Numbered from the stretch's first letter, positions 1-11,142 are shown. The stretch: 64,000 nucleotides of DNA from Allobosea vaviloviae (GCF_001298265.1 NZ_LGSZ01000032.1:62001-126000); one strand, 5' to 3'. Made by a program: numbers and translations. The notes: generated by a model not told the origin, from the letters alone.

Positions 1-316
1 CCGGCGCGAGGAAGCGCCCATCGGCATAGCCGAGATTGGCGACCGCATTGATCGAGACGTCGGGCACCGTCTTGCCGAAGACGATGTGGAACACCAGCAT
101 GTCGTCGACGGGCGCGGCGGGATAGCCGATCCCCCGGGCGAAAGCATCCGAGGACTGCACCGCGAAACGCGGCCCGTAGAGCGCCGTATAGAGCGAGACA
201 TCGCCCGAGGTGACCGTGCGCGGCGTCGCATGGACGATCATGTCGCCGAGATGGAAGTCCTCGAAGAAGCGCCCGGCGCTGGTCTTCGGCAGGGTCTGAT
301 GGGTCGATCCAGGCAT
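1..316 (-). CDS. mch: Mesaconyl-CoA hydratase, MaoC-like (5' part only)
   Basis: The first 105 codons of a reverse-strand gene run off the left edge of the window. The start is ATG at 316-314. The visible protein contains GRFFEDFHLGD, TSGDVSLYTALYGPRF and FHIVFGKTVPDVSINAVANLGYA. From memory this closely matches the N-terminal hot-dog domain of mesaconyl-CoA hydratase, the MaoC-family enzyme that hydrates mesaconyl-CoA to beta-methylmalyl-CoA in the ethylmalonyl-CoA pathway. The C-terminal half, with the catalytic Asp/His of the second hot-dog domain, is outside the window. Another MaoC-family dehydratase is the main alternative, but the FGKTVPD stretch is characteristic. Confidence 0.82.
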   Translation of the reverse strand, partial: MPGSTHQTLPKTSAGRFFEDFHLGDMIVHATPRTVTSGDVSLYTALYGPRFAVQSSDAFARGIGYPAAPVDDMLVFHIVFGKTVPDVSINAVANLGYADGRFLAP

Positions 317-429
317 GGGTCCGCTCGCAATGGGCTGCGAGCGATTGTGCGCCGCAGCGGGCGCCAGCGTCCAGCCCCGGCGGGATGCGACGAAGGACCG
401 AGTAGGCGGACGACCGATCAGCCCGCGGA

Positions 430-1029
430 TCAGTTAGGCTGTTGCGGCAGCAGCCAATCGCGATAGGTGGTCGCGAAATTCTGGGTCAGCCTGTCGATAG
501 GGTCCGCCAAGACAGCCGCGTCGACCAAGGTGCCGCCAATGCCCTGACCTGCCAGCGCGATCGTCCGGAAATCCGGATAGGCCAGGATCGTCGAGCCGGT
601 CTTGGCATCAACCAGCATCACATCCGCGACCAGCTCATGATGACCGCCGACCACAAGACGCTGGATGACCGAGGCCATATAAAGCCGGCGGAGATGGACG
701 ACGACCTTCACCGGACGTTGCCCCGCCAGGACCGGCTTGAGCTGCTGCTCCAGTGCCGCACTGATCTTCGCCGTGACGGCATTCGCGATGAAGGCGCGTG
801 CCTCAGGGGTCTTGGAGAGTTCCTCCGCGTCGCTTTCCGAACGACCCTTGCTGCGAGCGAAGGCGCGGTCGCCATCGCCCCACCATAATGTCGTCGTGTC
901 GCTGATAGCGACATTCACTGTGGCGAGGCGAAGAGATTCGATCTGTTGCTGGGCAAGCGGATTCTGAACGGTGTTGCACCCAGCGAGGACTGCAGCGAGG
1001 AAGCAGAGCGATGCGAGGCGGCTGATCAT
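430..1029 (-). CDS. Putative lipoprotein of unknown function
   Basis: A 199-residue protein starting at ATG 1029, two codons inside a longer frame that opens with TTG. The N-terminus is a lipoprotein signal: a basic MISR start, a hydrophobic core and the lipobox LAGC at about residues 15-18, so the mature protein should be anchored in a membrane through its Cys. The remainder has no motif I can name. It includes an Ala-rich helical part near residues 60-100 and a beta-rich second half (VKVVVHLRRLYMAS, ELVADVMLVDAKTG). It lies between mch and secA on the same strand. The function is not known to me. Confidence 0.75.
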   Translation of the reverse strand: MISRLASLCFLAAVLAGCNTVQNPLAQQQIESLRLATVNVAISDTTTLWWGDGDRAFARSKGRSESDAEELSKTPEARAFIANAVTAKISAALEQQLKPVLAGQRPVKVVVHLRRLYMASVIQRLVVGGHHELVADVMLVDAKTGSTILAYPDFRTIALAGQGIGGTLVDAAVLADPIDRLTQNFATTYRDWLLPQQPN

Positions 1030-1164
1030 GACCAAATCCCAAGAGTGAAGCTCAGGGATAGATCGCGCTCGCTTTCTTTGGCCAGTGCGGCCACGCCCTC
1101 AGCATCGCGCTTCCACAGCTTTTCCGTGGCGCTGACGCCCGTCGCCCGCGACAGGCGCCGGGCC

Positions 1165-3933
<2,769 letters not shown>

Positions 3934-4309
3934 GTTGGGCCTTTCGGTGGTATGGCCTTCGGCCGCGCAGCGTTGTCCGCGCGTGGCCCGAAGCCTGAAT
4001 TCTCAATGCGACCGCGTGTTTAGACGCGTGCGGGTGCGGGGTCCAGCGCTGCCTTGCGACGGTTTTGCGCCTCGCGGCGGGGCCCCTGCACCAAGACGAC
4101 GGGATTGGCCGGGATGTAAGGTTTCCCGGCGACGCTTCCAAGACGTCCCGGACAAGAGACGCGACCGCGCCGGCGTCCCGTTGCCAGCCGATCAGCAAAG
4201 CTTCGTGATGCCGCCGATGACGCGCTCCGCGCGCCTTGCCTTTGCCGCGTTCAACTGGCAGTGCAGCCGCGAACAGAATTCGGCTCTATTTCGCAAAAGG
4301 GCGTCCCCC
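3934..4309. other. Intergenic region between divergent secA and ppi
   Basis: 376 bases separate the divergent starts of secA and the peptidyl-prolyl isomerase, so promoters for both should lie here. I could not place convincing -35/-10 pairs. Several frames stay open through this stretch, but their sequence is low-complexity Arg/Ala-rich translation with no recognisable domain, and I take them as non-coding. Confidence 0.5.
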
Positions 4310-5161
4310 ATGAAGTCGTCACGTCTCGGCATGCTGTCCCTCGGGCTCGCGCTCATCGCGGCCCCGGCCTTCGCACAGGCAGACAAAGTCATCGCCAAGG
4401 TCGATGGCATGAACATCACCGAGCGCGAGATCGCGCTGGCCACGGAAGATCTCGGCGAGAGGCTCGCCCAGCTTCCCGACGAACGCAAGCGCGACGAGGT
4501 GGTCAACTATCTCGTCGACCTCAAGCTCGGTGCCAAGGCGGCCGCCGCCGCCAAGATCGCCGACACCCCGGATTTCGCTGCCCGCCTCGCCTATTTCCGC
4601 GAGAAGATCATGCTCGACCAGTATCTGACCGCCGAGGCCAAGAAGGCCGCGACGCCGGAAGCCGCGAAGAAGCTGTACGACGAGACCACCAAGGCGCTGG
4701 CGCCCGAGGAAGAGGTCAACGCCCGCCACATCCTGGTCGAGGACGAGGCCCAGGCCAAGGCGATCGTCGAGCGGCTGAAGAAGGGCGAGGACTTCGCCAA
4801 GGTCGCAGCCGAACTCTCCAAGGATCCGGGCTCGGGCAAGGAGGGCGGCTCGCTCGGCTGGTTCACCAAGGACCGCATGGTGCCGGAATTCGCCGAGGTT
4901 GCCTTCAAGCTCGCCAAGGGTCAGGTCTCCGACCCCGTGAAGAGCCAGTTCGGCTGGCACGTCATCAAGCTCGAGGACAAGCGCAACAAGCCGCTGCCGG
5001 ATTTCGCCTCGGTCAAGCCGCAGATCGACCAGTATCTCGAGCGCAAGGCACAGCAGGACATGATCGTTTCGCTGCGCGAGAAGGCCAAGGTCGAGCGCCT
5101 CGACCAGCCGGCCGCGCCCGCAGCGCCGGCCCCCGTTCCGGCCGAGCCGAAGAAGCCCTGA
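4310..5161 (+). CDS. Exported PpiC-type peptidyl-prolyl isomerase
   Basis: A 283-residue protein from ATG 4310. A longer open frame exists upstream, but the signal peptide (MKSSRLGML followed by a hydrophobic core and AFAQA cleavage site) fixes this start. The mature protein has a SurA/PrsA-like N-terminal helical chaperone part (about residues 30-120). A parvulin domain follows (about 135-230) with NARHILVEDEAQAKAI, KEGGSLGWFTKDRMVPEFAEVAF and SQFGWHVIKLED. A Pro/Ala-rich tail ends the protein. It should act in the periplasm on exported or outer-membrane proteins. It precedes a strong hairpin and is divergent from secA. Confidence 0.93.
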   Translation: MKSSRLGMLSLGLALIAAPAFAQADKVIAKVDGMNITEREIALATEDLGERLAQLPDERKRDEVVNYLVDLKLGAKAAAAAKIADTPDFAARLAYFREKIMLDQYLTAEAKKAATPEAAKKLYDETTKALAPEEEVNARHILVEDEAQAKAIVERLKKGEDFAKVAAELSKDPGSGKEGGSLGWFTKDRMVPEFAEVAFKLAKGQVSDPVKSQFGWHVIKLEDKRNKPLPDFASVKPQIDQYLERKAQQDMIVSLREKAKVERLDQPAAPAAPAPVPAEPKKP

Positions 5162-5188
5162 TCTCGGCAGCAGGCTGTCGATTTTTCC

Positions 5189-5214
5189 AAGGCCCGCGCC
5201 CCGGCGCGGGCCTT
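5189..5214. terminator. Bidirectional hairpin terminator
   Basis: Perfect 12-bp inverted repeat (AAGGCCCGCGCC and its complement) with a two-base centre. It lies between the convergent 3' ends of the isomerase gene and the antitoxin gene. The T-tract is short (TTGTTCGTTT downstream), so it is a likely but not ideal intrinsic terminator. Confidence 0.7.
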
Positions 5215-5221
5215 GTTCGTT

Positions 5222-5593
5222 TCAGACGAGGTCGTCGAGCGTTACCCACAGCGCATCGGCGATCTTCTTCATGGTCTGCAGCGTGCCCTCGCGCTTGCCC
5301 GTCTCGATCTGCGACAGATAGGGCTGGGCGATCCCGGCCTTCTCGGCCAGAGCGCTGACCGTCAGGCCGCGATGCTCGCGCCAGACGCGCACGAGGTTTT
5401 CGCCAGCGAGCATGCGGTCGACCATTTCGGACGGCAACAGCTCCTCTTCGCCAGACGCCAGACGCTCTTTGAAACGTTCCACGGCAGCCGCGTCGGCCGC
5501 ATCCTCGACGAGTTCGACGAGTTGCTCATAACGTCCCCGCGTGAGCGCAACGTAAGCTTGACCGTCGATCGTCAAATCGATCTGATCCTTCAT
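5222..5593 (-). CDS. XRE-family antitoxin (second gene of the toxin-antitoxin pair)
   Basis: A 123-residue protein with a short beta-containing N-terminus (IDLTIDGQAYVALTRGRYEQLVELVED), an acidic linker, and a C-terminal Cro/CI-type helix-turn-helix at about residues 66-120. Recognisable pieces there are VRVWREHRGLTVSALAEKAG, IAQPYLSQIETGKREGTL and KKIADALWVTLDDLV. It lies 12 bp downstream of a RelE-like toxin gene on the same strand. A toxin-first order is the HigBA-type arrangement. It should bind the toxin and repress the shared promoter. It could also be a plain XRE regulator, but the neighbour makes the antitoxin reading likely. Confidence 0.85.
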   Translation of the reverse strand: MKDQIDLTIDGQAYVALTRGRYEQLVELVEDAADAAAVERFKERLASGEEELLPSEMVDRMLAGENLVRVWREHRGLTVSALAEKAGIAQPYLSQIETGKREGTLQTMKKIADALWVTLDDLV

Positions 5594-5605
5594 CGGCCCT
5601 GAACC

Positions 5606-5860
5606 TCAATCGTAAGCGGAACCACGCGGAGCGACACGCACCACAGCGATCACTGATCCGTCCTCGCGAAAGATGACTCGCCAGTCGCCGACCCGCAGCC
5701 GCAGAAACCCTGGCTGCCCGCTCAGCGCCTTGACATTGTTGGCCAAGGACCCCGGGTCGGCAGCGTACTGCTCCATCTTCGCTCGTATCGTCGCAACGAT
5801 GTTGCGCGGCATCCGCGACAACGCTTTAGCAGCTTCGCGACTGTAGCGAATAATCTTCAC
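5606..5860 (-). CDS. RelE/HigB-like toxin
   Basis: An 84-residue protein opening with GTG at 5860. It has the RelE/ParE fold signature: a basic N-terminal helix pair (YSREAAKALSRMPRNIVATIRAKME) followed by the beta-sheet core LRLRVGDWRVIFREDG and SVIAVVRVAPRGSAYD. The family cleaves mRNA on the ribosome or, in ParE members, blocks gyrase; the sequence alone does not settle which. The frame is open well upstream into argJ on the other strand, but the family length and the palindrome just before the GTG support the short form. It is co-transcribed with the XRE antitoxin gene. Confidence 0.83.
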   Translation of the reverse strand: MKIIRYSREAAKALSRMPRNIVATIRAKMEQYAADPGSLANNVKALSGQPGFLRLRVGDWRVIFREDGSVIAVVRVAPRGSAYD

Positions 5861-5869
5861 GGGAGACCT

Positions 5870-5884
5870 ATAGCATAACGCTAT
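5870..5884. promoter_or_regulatory. Candidate toxin-antitoxin operator
   Basis: Inverted repeat ATAGC-N5-GCTAT lies 9 bp before the toxin start codon. It is embedded in an AT-rich patch that reads TATGCT, a plausible -10 element, on the toxin strand. Position and symmetry fit autoregulation by the XRE antitoxin. Only a single palindrome is visible. Confidence 0.5.
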
Positions 5885-5983
5885 GAAGTGCTCAACACCT
5901 TCACCGGCGCTAGCGAGCCAACGACCTTCTTGTCTTCGTCGTCTCCCTGCGGCAAACCGGCCTCCCGCACAGGAGATGCCCCG

Positions 5984-7234
5984 ATGGCCGGCAAGGATGT
6001 TCCCGTTTCCCCGCTCGCGCCCAAGCGCCAGCCCAAGGTGCCCCCGGTTCCGGGCGTGCGCTTCGCCACCGCCGAGGCCGGCATCAAGTACAAGGGTCGC
6101 ACCGATGTCTGGCTGGCGCTGCTCGACGAGGGCACGCAGGTCGCGGGCGTCTTCACCCGCTCGAAATGCCCCTCCGCGCCGGTCGACTGGTGCCGCGAGA
6201 ATTTGAAGCAGGGCTCGGCACGGGCCGTCGTCGTCAATTCCGGCAACGCCAACGCCTTCACCGGCCTGAAGGGCCGCGAGTCCGTCGCGTTGACCGCGAA
6301 AATCGCGGCCAAGGCAGCCGGCTGCAAGCCTGAGGAGGTCTTCATCGCCTCGACCGGCGTGATCGGCGAGCCGCTCGACGCGACCAAGTTCGAGGGCGTG
6401 CTGCAGGATTGCGCCAAGCGCGCCACTGAGGGCCCCTGGATCGACGCCGCCAAGGCGATCATGACCACCGACACCTTCCCCAAGGCCCTGACCCGCAAGG
6501 CCAAGATCGACGGCCACGAGGTCGTGCTCGCCGGCATCGCCAAGGGCGCCGGGATGATCGCGCCCGACATGGCGACGATGCTCTCCTTCGTCTTCACCGA
6601 CGCGCCGATCGCCGCGCCCGTGCTGCAGGCGTTGCTCTCGAAGGGCGTCAAGGGCTCGTTCAACGCCGTAACCGTGGACAGCGACACCTCGACCTCCGAT
6701 ACGCTGATGCTGTTCGCCACGGGCAAGGCCGCCGCGCGCGGCGTGCCCGCGATCACCGAAATCGGCGATGCCCGGCTCTCGGGCTTCAAGCGCGCGCTAA
6801 ATTCGCTGCTGCTCGAACTCGCCCATCTCGTCTGCAAGGATGGCGAGGGCGCCCGCAAGTTCGTCGAGATCAGGGTCGCAGGCGCAGCCTCGTCGCGCTC
6901 GGCCAAGCGCGTCGCGCTGTCGATCGCCAATTCCCCGCTGGTCAAGACCGCCATCGCCGGCGAGGACGCCAATTGGGGCCGCGTCGTCATGGCGGTCGGC
7001 AAGGCCGGCGAGCCGGCCGACCGCGACACCCTCGACATCTCCTTCGGCGAGATCATGGTCGCCCAGCAGGGCGCCCGCGCGCCGTCCTATGACGAGGCTG
7101 CCGTCTCCGCCTACATGAAGGGCGAGCACATCGTCATCACCGCCGATCTCGGCATCGGGCGCGGCAACTCGGTCGTCTGGACCTGCGACCTGACCAAGGC
7201 CTATGTCGAGATCAACGGCGACTATCGCTCCTAG
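5984..7234 (+). CDS. argJ: Bifunctional glutamate N-acetyltransferase / N-acetylglutamate synthase
   Basis: A 416-residue protein. ATG 5984 is preferred over an in-frame ATG 96 bases upstream because AGGAGA lies at 5971-5976 and the earlier segment is not family-like. ArgJ transfers the acetyl group from N-acetylornithine to glutamate, closing the cyclic arginine pathway. The precursor cleaves itself into alpha and beta chains at the Ala-Thr bond in APDMATML. Thr198 becomes the N-terminal nucleophile of the beta chain. [11 protein letters not shown] and the C-terminal GEDANWGR motif are also present. The upstream gap to the isomerase gene holds the toxin-antitoxin pair on the other strand. 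Confidence 0.97.
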   Translation: MAGKDVPVSPLAPKRQPKVPPVPGVRFATAEAGIKYKGRTDVWLALLDEGTQVAGVFTRSKCPSAPVDWCRENLKQGSARAVVVNSGNANAFTGLKGRESVALTAKIAAKAAGCKPEEVFIASTGVIGEPLDATKFEGVLQDCAKRATEGPWIDAAKAIMTTDTFPKALTRKAKIDGHEVVLAGIAKGAGMIAPDMATMLSFVFTDAPIAAPVLQALLSKGVKGSFNAVTVDSDTSTSDTLMLFATGKAAARGVPAITEIGDARLSGFKRALNSLLLELAHLVCKDGEGARKFVEIRVAGAASSRSAKRVALSIANSPLVKTAIAGEDANWGRVVMAVGKAGEPADRDTLDISFGEIMVAQQGARAPSYDEAAVSAYMKGEHIVITADLGIGRGNSVVWTCDLTKAYVEINGDYRS

Positions 7235-7247
7235 AATGCGCCCATCC

Positions 7248-7324
7248 CGTCATTGCGAGCGCAGCGAAGCAATCCAGACGTTTGCGCGATCCCCCTGGAT
7301 TGCTTCGCTGCGCTCGCAATGACG
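7248..7324. repeat. Palindromic intergenic repeat, family GTCATTGCGAGCGC, copy 1
   Basis: An imperfect inverted repeat about 77 bases long. Left arm begins CGTCATTGCGAGCGCAGCGA, and the right arm is its complement ending CGCAATGACG, with a short variable centre. Two further copies lie at 9162 and 15416. It follows argJ and overlaps the start of the DMT transporter gene. Confidence 0.9.
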
Positions 7325-8233
7325 GCGTATGCACCTACCGCTCCCAGCCGTGCCTTCGTCGTCGGCCACCCGCTGGTCTGCTCGTTCTTCTGGGGCTCGA
7401 GCTTCCTGTTCATCAAGCTGACGGGCGGCGCGATCTCGCCGCTGGCGCTCGCCGCCGGGCGCGGGCTGATCGGCGCGGCGGCGCTGGCGGCCTATGTCGG
7501 GTGGCTGGGCCAGAGCCCGATCCCGCGCCGCGACGAGATCAGGCACTGGCTCGTGCTCGGCACCACCAATGGCTGGGTGCCCAATGTGCTCGTCGCCTAT
7601 GCGCTGGTGCAACTGGCGAGCGGCCCGGCCGCGATGATCCAGGCCGGCGGACCGCTGGTGACGGCGGTCTTCGCGCATTTCCTGTTCGCCGAGGAACGGA
7701 TGGGAGCCAAGCGGCTCGCGGGGATCCTGCTCGGCATGGCCGGCGTCGCACTGCTGATCGGCCCGCGCCTGATCGAAGGCGGCGGCACGGCGCTCGGCGT
7801 GCTCGCCATGGTCGGGGTCATGCTGGGCTATAGCGGCGGCAATCTCTATGCCCGCGCCGTCCCAGCCTCTGCAGGCGACCCCGCCAGGCTCGCGCTCGGC
7901 CAGCAGGTCGTCTCCGGCCTCGTTGCGCTCGCCTTGACGCTGGTCTTCGCCGGCCCCGTTGCCTTCGCGCCGATGACCGAACATGTGCCCGCCATGCTGG
8001 CGCTCGGCCTGCTCGCCACCGCCATCCCGATGGCGGTCTTCATGCGGCTGATCCGCGCCGCCGGGCCGACGCGGGCTGCGATGACCGGCTATCTGGTGCC
8101 GAGCGTCGCGACGATCCTCGGCATCGTCGTGCTCGGCGAAACCCTGGAGTTGCGGCAGGTCGTCGGAGGCTGCATCATCCTCGTCGGCGTCTTCCTGGTG
8201 ACGACGTCGCGGCGTGCGGCGGGGGCGGCATGA
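7319..8233 (+). CDS. DMT-superfamily transporter (EamA domains)
   Basis: A 304-residue inner-membrane protein with ten predicted hydrophobic segments arranged as two EamA repeats. The first opens with PLVCSFFWGSSFLFIKLTGG. The second includes GLLATAIPMAVFMRLIRAAG and VPSVATILGIVVLGE. The family exports amino acids or other small metabolites; the substrate cannot be read from the sequence. The start is uncertain: ATG 7319 lies in the last bases of a palindromic repeat and has no clear ribosome site. The longer frame would translate the repeat, so I prefer the shorter form. The stop overlaps the next ATG (ATGA). Confidence 0.88.
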   Translation: MTAYAPTAPSRAFVVGHPLVCSFFWGSSFLFIKLTGGAISPLALAAGRGLIGAAALAAYVGWLGQSPIPRRDEIRHWLVLGTTNGWVPNVLVAYALVQLASGPAAMIQAGGPLVTAVFAHFLFAEERMGAKRLAGILLGMAGVALLIGPRLIEGGGTALGVLAMVGVMLGYSGGNLYARAVPASAGDPARLALGQQVVSGLVALALTLVFAGPVAFAPMTEHVPAMLALGLLATAIPMAVFMRLIRAAGPTRAAMTGYLVPSVATILGIVVLGETLELRQVVGGCIILVGVFLVTTSRRAAGAA

Positions 8234-8736
8234 AGGTCTGGGTCATCATTTGCGCCGCACTGGCGCTCTCGGCCTGCGTCGAGCGTAAGCCCGCGACGGT
8301 CGCCTTCTCCGTCGAGGAGGCCGCCTTCATCAAGAAGAGCGGCACCACCACGATCACGGGCCACGCCTTCCGCACCAAGCCGAGCGGCGTCGTGGTGAAT
8401 GCGGCGGGCGAGGTGATCCGCCTGATCCCCGCCACGGCTTACGCCCGCGAGCGCTTCGAGAACCTCTACGGCAAGCGCAAATACATTCCCCATCGCGAGT
8501 ATCCGCGCGACGACAACCCCGACCCGGCCTATGGCGAATACACCCGCACCACCAAGGCGGAATCGAATGGCCGATTCATCTTCCAGAACGTCGCGCCGGG
8601 CACCTATTTCCTGACGACACAAATCATCTGGGGTGACGAGGACGCCCTGTTTCGCGAGGGCGGTTCGGTCTATGACAGCGTCACCGTGACCGGCAAGGAA
8701 ACGGAAGCCCTCCACGTCATCCTCTCCGGATCGTGA
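8230..8736 (+). CDS. Lipoprotein with carboxypeptidase-regulatory-like fold
   Basis: A 168-residue protein starting inside the stop of the DMT gene (ATGA overlap), so probably translated from the same message. It has a lipoprotein signal with the lipobox LSAC at about residues 13-16. The body reads like a carboxypeptidase regulatory (transthyretin-like) domain: GTTTITGHAFRTKPSG near the start and the typical closing NGRFIFQNVAPGTYFLTTQI followed by VTVTGKETEALHVIL. Such domains are usually adhesive or structural. The role here is unknown. Confidence 0.78.
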   Translation: MKVWVIICAALALSACVERKPATVAFSVEEAAFIKKSGTTTITGHAFRTKPSGVVVNAAGEVIRLIPATAYARERFENLYGKRKYIPHREYPRDDNPDPAYGEYTRTTKAESNGRFIFQNVAPGTYFLTTQIIWGDEDALFREGGSVYDSVTVTGKETEALHVILSGS

Positions 8737-8749
8737 GCCGTTAAGCCCC

Positions 8750-9154
8750 GTGAAGCTGCTCCTCGTCGTCGCCTGCGCGCTGATCGATTCCGACAACCGC
8801 GTCCTCGTCGCGCAGCGCCCGGAGGGCAAGTCGCTGGCGGGGCTCTGGGAGTTTCCCGGCGGCAAGCTCGAGCCGGGCGAACGGCCGGAACCTGCGCTGA
8901 TCCGCGAACTCGCCGAGGAACTCGGCATCACCGTCAAGGAGGAGTGTCTGGCGCCGCTGACCTTCGCCAGCTTCGCCTATCCCGAGTTTCATCTGCTGAT
9001 GCCGCTCTATATCTGCCGGCGCTGGGAGGGCACGGTCGCCTCGCGCGAGGCGCAGGCGCTGAAATGGGTCCGGCCGGGCAGACTTCGCGATCTTGCCATG
9101 CCGCCCGCCGACGAGCCGCTGATCCCGCATCTGGTCGATCTGCTGGGGGCTTGA
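8750..9154 (+). CDS. mutT: Nudix hydrolase, 8-oxo-dGTP diphosphatase type
   Basis: A 134-residue protein starting with GTG at 8750, shortly after the lipoprotein gene. The complete Nudix box GX5EX7REUXEEXGU is present as GKLEPGERPEPALIRELAEE followed by LGI, preceded by GLWEFPGG as in MutT. The C-terminal part keeps FHLLMPLYICRRWEG and LKWVRPGRL, also MutT-like. It should hydrolyse oxidised dGTP and so prevent A:T to C:G transversions. A palindromic repeat follows 8 bp after the stop. Confidence 0.92.
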   Translation: MKLLLVVACALIDSDNRVLVAQRPEGKSLAGLWEFPGGKLEPGERPEPALIRELAEELGITVKEECLAPLTFASFAYPEFHLLMPLYICRRWEGTVASREAQALKWVRPGRLRDLAMPPADEPLIPHLVDLLGA

Positions 9155-9161
9155 GGCCATT

Positions 9162-9242
9162 CGTCATTGCGAGCGCAGCGAAGCAATCCAAAGGCCGTCG
9201 AGCGAGCCCATCTGGATTGCGTCGCTTACGCTCGCAATGACG
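9162..9242. repeat. Palindromic intergenic repeat, family GTCATTGCGAGCGC, copy 2
   Basis: 81-base imperfect inverted repeat with the same outer sequence (CGTCATTGCGAGCGCAGCGA ... CGCAATGACG) as the copies at 7248 and 15416. The right arm has changes (GTCGCTTACGCTCGC). It sits between the convergent 3' ends of mutT and the YcaQ-like gene and may act as a bidirectional hairpin. Confidence 0.88.
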
Positions 9243-9243
9243 T

Positions 9244-10431
9244 TCAGGCATCGTCGGACACGACCGGAACGGCCACGTCCCTCGCCAGCTGAAACCGCTC
9301 GAACCGCTCCAGCGCCGCCTCGATCCGAACCTTCCGGTCCGCGCTCTCCTGCCCATCGCGCCATGTCCATTGCTGGATCAGGAGCTTGCCGGCCTGGCGA
9401 TCGGTCTTGAGGTCGAGCACCGCGACGACCGCGTCGTCGATCAGCACCGGCAGGCCGAAATAGCCGAAGACGCGCTTCTCCTTCGGCAGATAGGCTTCAA
9501 AAGCATGGGCATAGCCGAAGAACAGCTTCAGCCGCTTGCGCTGGATGATCAGCGGATCGAAGGGCGAGAGGATGTGGACGAGCCCCTGCTCGGGCACCGG
9601 CCCCGGCATGGCGCCGTCGCGCGGCATCCAGTGCGGCACGACCGACTCGGCGACCTTGACCGGCATCAGCTCGCGCCGCTTGACCCGCGCCGCGATCAGC
9701 TCAGCCACGGCCGTCTTGCTGGGCGCGTCGAGATGGCAGATCGAATCCAGGCTGACGACGCCTTGGGCGCGTAGCGCCCGGTCGAGCAGATAGGCCGTCA
9801 CCTGCCGCTCGCTTGCCGGTGTCGGCCGCTTCTCCCAGCCGAAATGCCGGTCCATCAGCTCATAGGTCTTGAGCATCCCCGCGCGTGCCGAAATCACCAG
9901 CTCGCCATCGTAGAAGGCCCGCTCCAGCAGACCCTTGGACGGCTTCTTGCTGGCCCAGAGATGCGTCTTCTCGACCAGAACGTCGCTGTCGAAGTCGCGG
10001 ATGGTCAGCGCGCCCTCCCTTCGGATGCGGGAAAGCAGCTTGCGGCTTTCGTCACGCCCGCCCACGGCCGACCAGCGCCTGGGGTCCTCCCGATGCGCCT
10101 TCATCGCTCCGAGAAAACAGCGGATATCGCGCGTCGGCACATAGGCCAGCGCATGCGTCCAGTACTCGAACACGCTTTTGTCGACCGACTGCGCCTGCGC
10201 CAGATGCGCCCGCTCATAGGTCGGGATGCGGCTGAACAGGATGTGGTGGTGGCAGCGTTCGATCACGTTGATCGTGTCGATCTGGACATAGCCGAGATGC
10301 TCGACGGCGGCCCTGGTCGCCCCAGTCCCGGCGCCGAACGGCTCGGCCCCATCCAGCCGCTGGGCGTTCAGCCAGATGCGGCGCGCCTCATCGGGCGCAA
10401 GCGTGAGCGTTCTGGGGATCCGGGGCGGCAT
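9244..10431 (-). CDS. YcaQ/AlkX-like winged-helix DNA glycosylase family protein
   Basis: A 395-residue protein from ATG 10431. The N-terminus begins PRTLTLAPDEARRIWLNAQR and carries VEHLGYVQIDTINVIER. The QID triplet corresponds to the QxD motif that, in the HTH_42 family, holds the catalytic residues of crosslink-repair glycosylases such as E. coli YcaQ. Tandem winged-helix segments follow, then a C-terminal beta domain with LSPFDPLIIQRKRLKLFFGY and KEKRVFGYFGLPVL. It likely removes bulky or crosslinked alkylated bases. The gene ends only two bases from a palindromic repeat. Confidence 0.85.
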   Translation of the reverse strand: MPPRIPRTLTLAPDEARRIWLNAQRLDGAEPFGAGTGATRAAVEHLGYVQIDTINVIERCHHHILFSRIPTYERAHLAQAQSVDKSVFEYWTHALAYVPTRDIRCFLGAMKAHREDPRRWSAVGGRDESRKLLSRIRREGALTIRDFDSDVLVEKTHLWASKKPSKGLLERAFYDGELVISARAGMLKTYELMDRHFGWEKRPTPASERQVTAYLLDRALRAQGVVSLDSICHLDAPSKTAVAELIAARVKRRELMPVKVAESVVPHWMPRDGAMPGPVPEQGLVHILSPFDPLIIQRKRLKLFFGYAHAFEAYLPKEKRVFGYFGLPVLIDDAVVAVLDLKTDRQAGKLLIQQWTWRDGQESADRKVRIEAALERFERFQLARDVAVPVVSDDA

Positions 10432-10621
10432 GGCGGGCCTGTATCGGGGAAACGGAAGGAAATGCTGCCGGAGTCTAGGCAGCGGCGTCCAGGGATATGT
10501 CAGCAGCCGCGCCCGGTCTTCGCCGGCGCCTGTTCCGGCGGGAACAGCACGTGCCACGCCGCCTCCCTACAGCTTGCATCCATCGGCGAAACGGTTTCGC
10601 CGCTCCACCGGGGATGCCGCC

Positions 10622-10846
10622 ATGTTCCGCAAGAGCCTCATCACGGCGCTGATCGTCCTGATGTCGGCCGGCACGGTCCTGGCCAAGGTCCCGCTGGATG
10701 CGCCCAGCCAGCGCGACGCCGCCAGCGCGCGGCATGTCCTTGGCGAGCAGACCGGCCCCAAGCGCGCGCTTCGCTTCAAGGCGACGCGGCCGGTGAATCT
10801 GCGCAAGAGCGCGATCGAGCGGGCCTGGCGCGCGCGGATCGGCTGA
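10622..10846 (+). CDS. Small exported protein of unknown function
   Basis: A 74-residue product from ATG 10622. It begins with a convincing signal peptide (MFRKSLITALIVLMSAGTVLA). The mature part is short and basic (DAPSQRDAASARHVLG, KRALRFKATRPVNLRKSAIE). It is divergent from the YcaQ-like gene and convergent with the zinc-block genes. I recognise no family. Codon use is like that of the neighbours, but a protein this short is only moderately supported. Confidence 0.5.
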   Translation: MFRKSLITALIVLMSAGTVLAKVPLDAPSQRDAASARHVLGEQTGPKRALRFKATRPVNLRKSAIERAWRARIG

Positions 10847-10860
10847 GAGGAGGCAGCCCT

Positions 10861-11142
10861 TCACAGACCCTCCGCCGCCAGCATGTCCTGCACCGCCGCA
10901 GGCGTCACCTCGGCCATCGCCATCTGCAGCTTGAAGGCCTTCGTCTTCTCGCCGGGGTTCATCACCAGGATCACGGTCTCGCTCCCCGGACAGGCCGGGT
11001 CGGCGCAGATGATCTCGTTGACCGCGATCGCGGCGGCGTCGGACAGGCCGAGGATCTCGCGCATCAGCGCCTTGATCCGCCCGGCCTGTTCCTGGGCCTG
11101 CGCCTTGCCAGCCCCGCCTTTGCCGAACAGGCCCAGTCGCAT
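10861..11142 (-). CDS. Small conserved protein with CX4C motif
   Basis: A 93-residue cytoplasmic protein from ATG 11142, 10 bp after the WD40 gene in the same direction. The N-terminus is a helix rich in Lys and Gln. The core is AAIAVNEIICADPACPGSET followed by VILVMNPGEKTKAFKLQMAMAEVT. From memory, small proteins with this Cys-x4-Cys-Pro-x2-Glu-Thr signature occur beside CobW-type metallochaperone GTPases, which agrees with the context here. The two cysteines could bind a metal or be redox active. No activity is known to me. Confidence 0.75.
   Translation of the reverse strand: MRLGLFGKGGAGKAQAQEQAGRIKALMREILGLSDAAAIAVNEIICADPACPGSETVILVMNPGEKTKAFKLQMAMAEVTPAAVQDMLAAEGL

Noticed and set aside
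215..220. Possible promoter for genes left of the window
   Set aside because: This lies inside the coding part of mch, and no promoter signal stands out.
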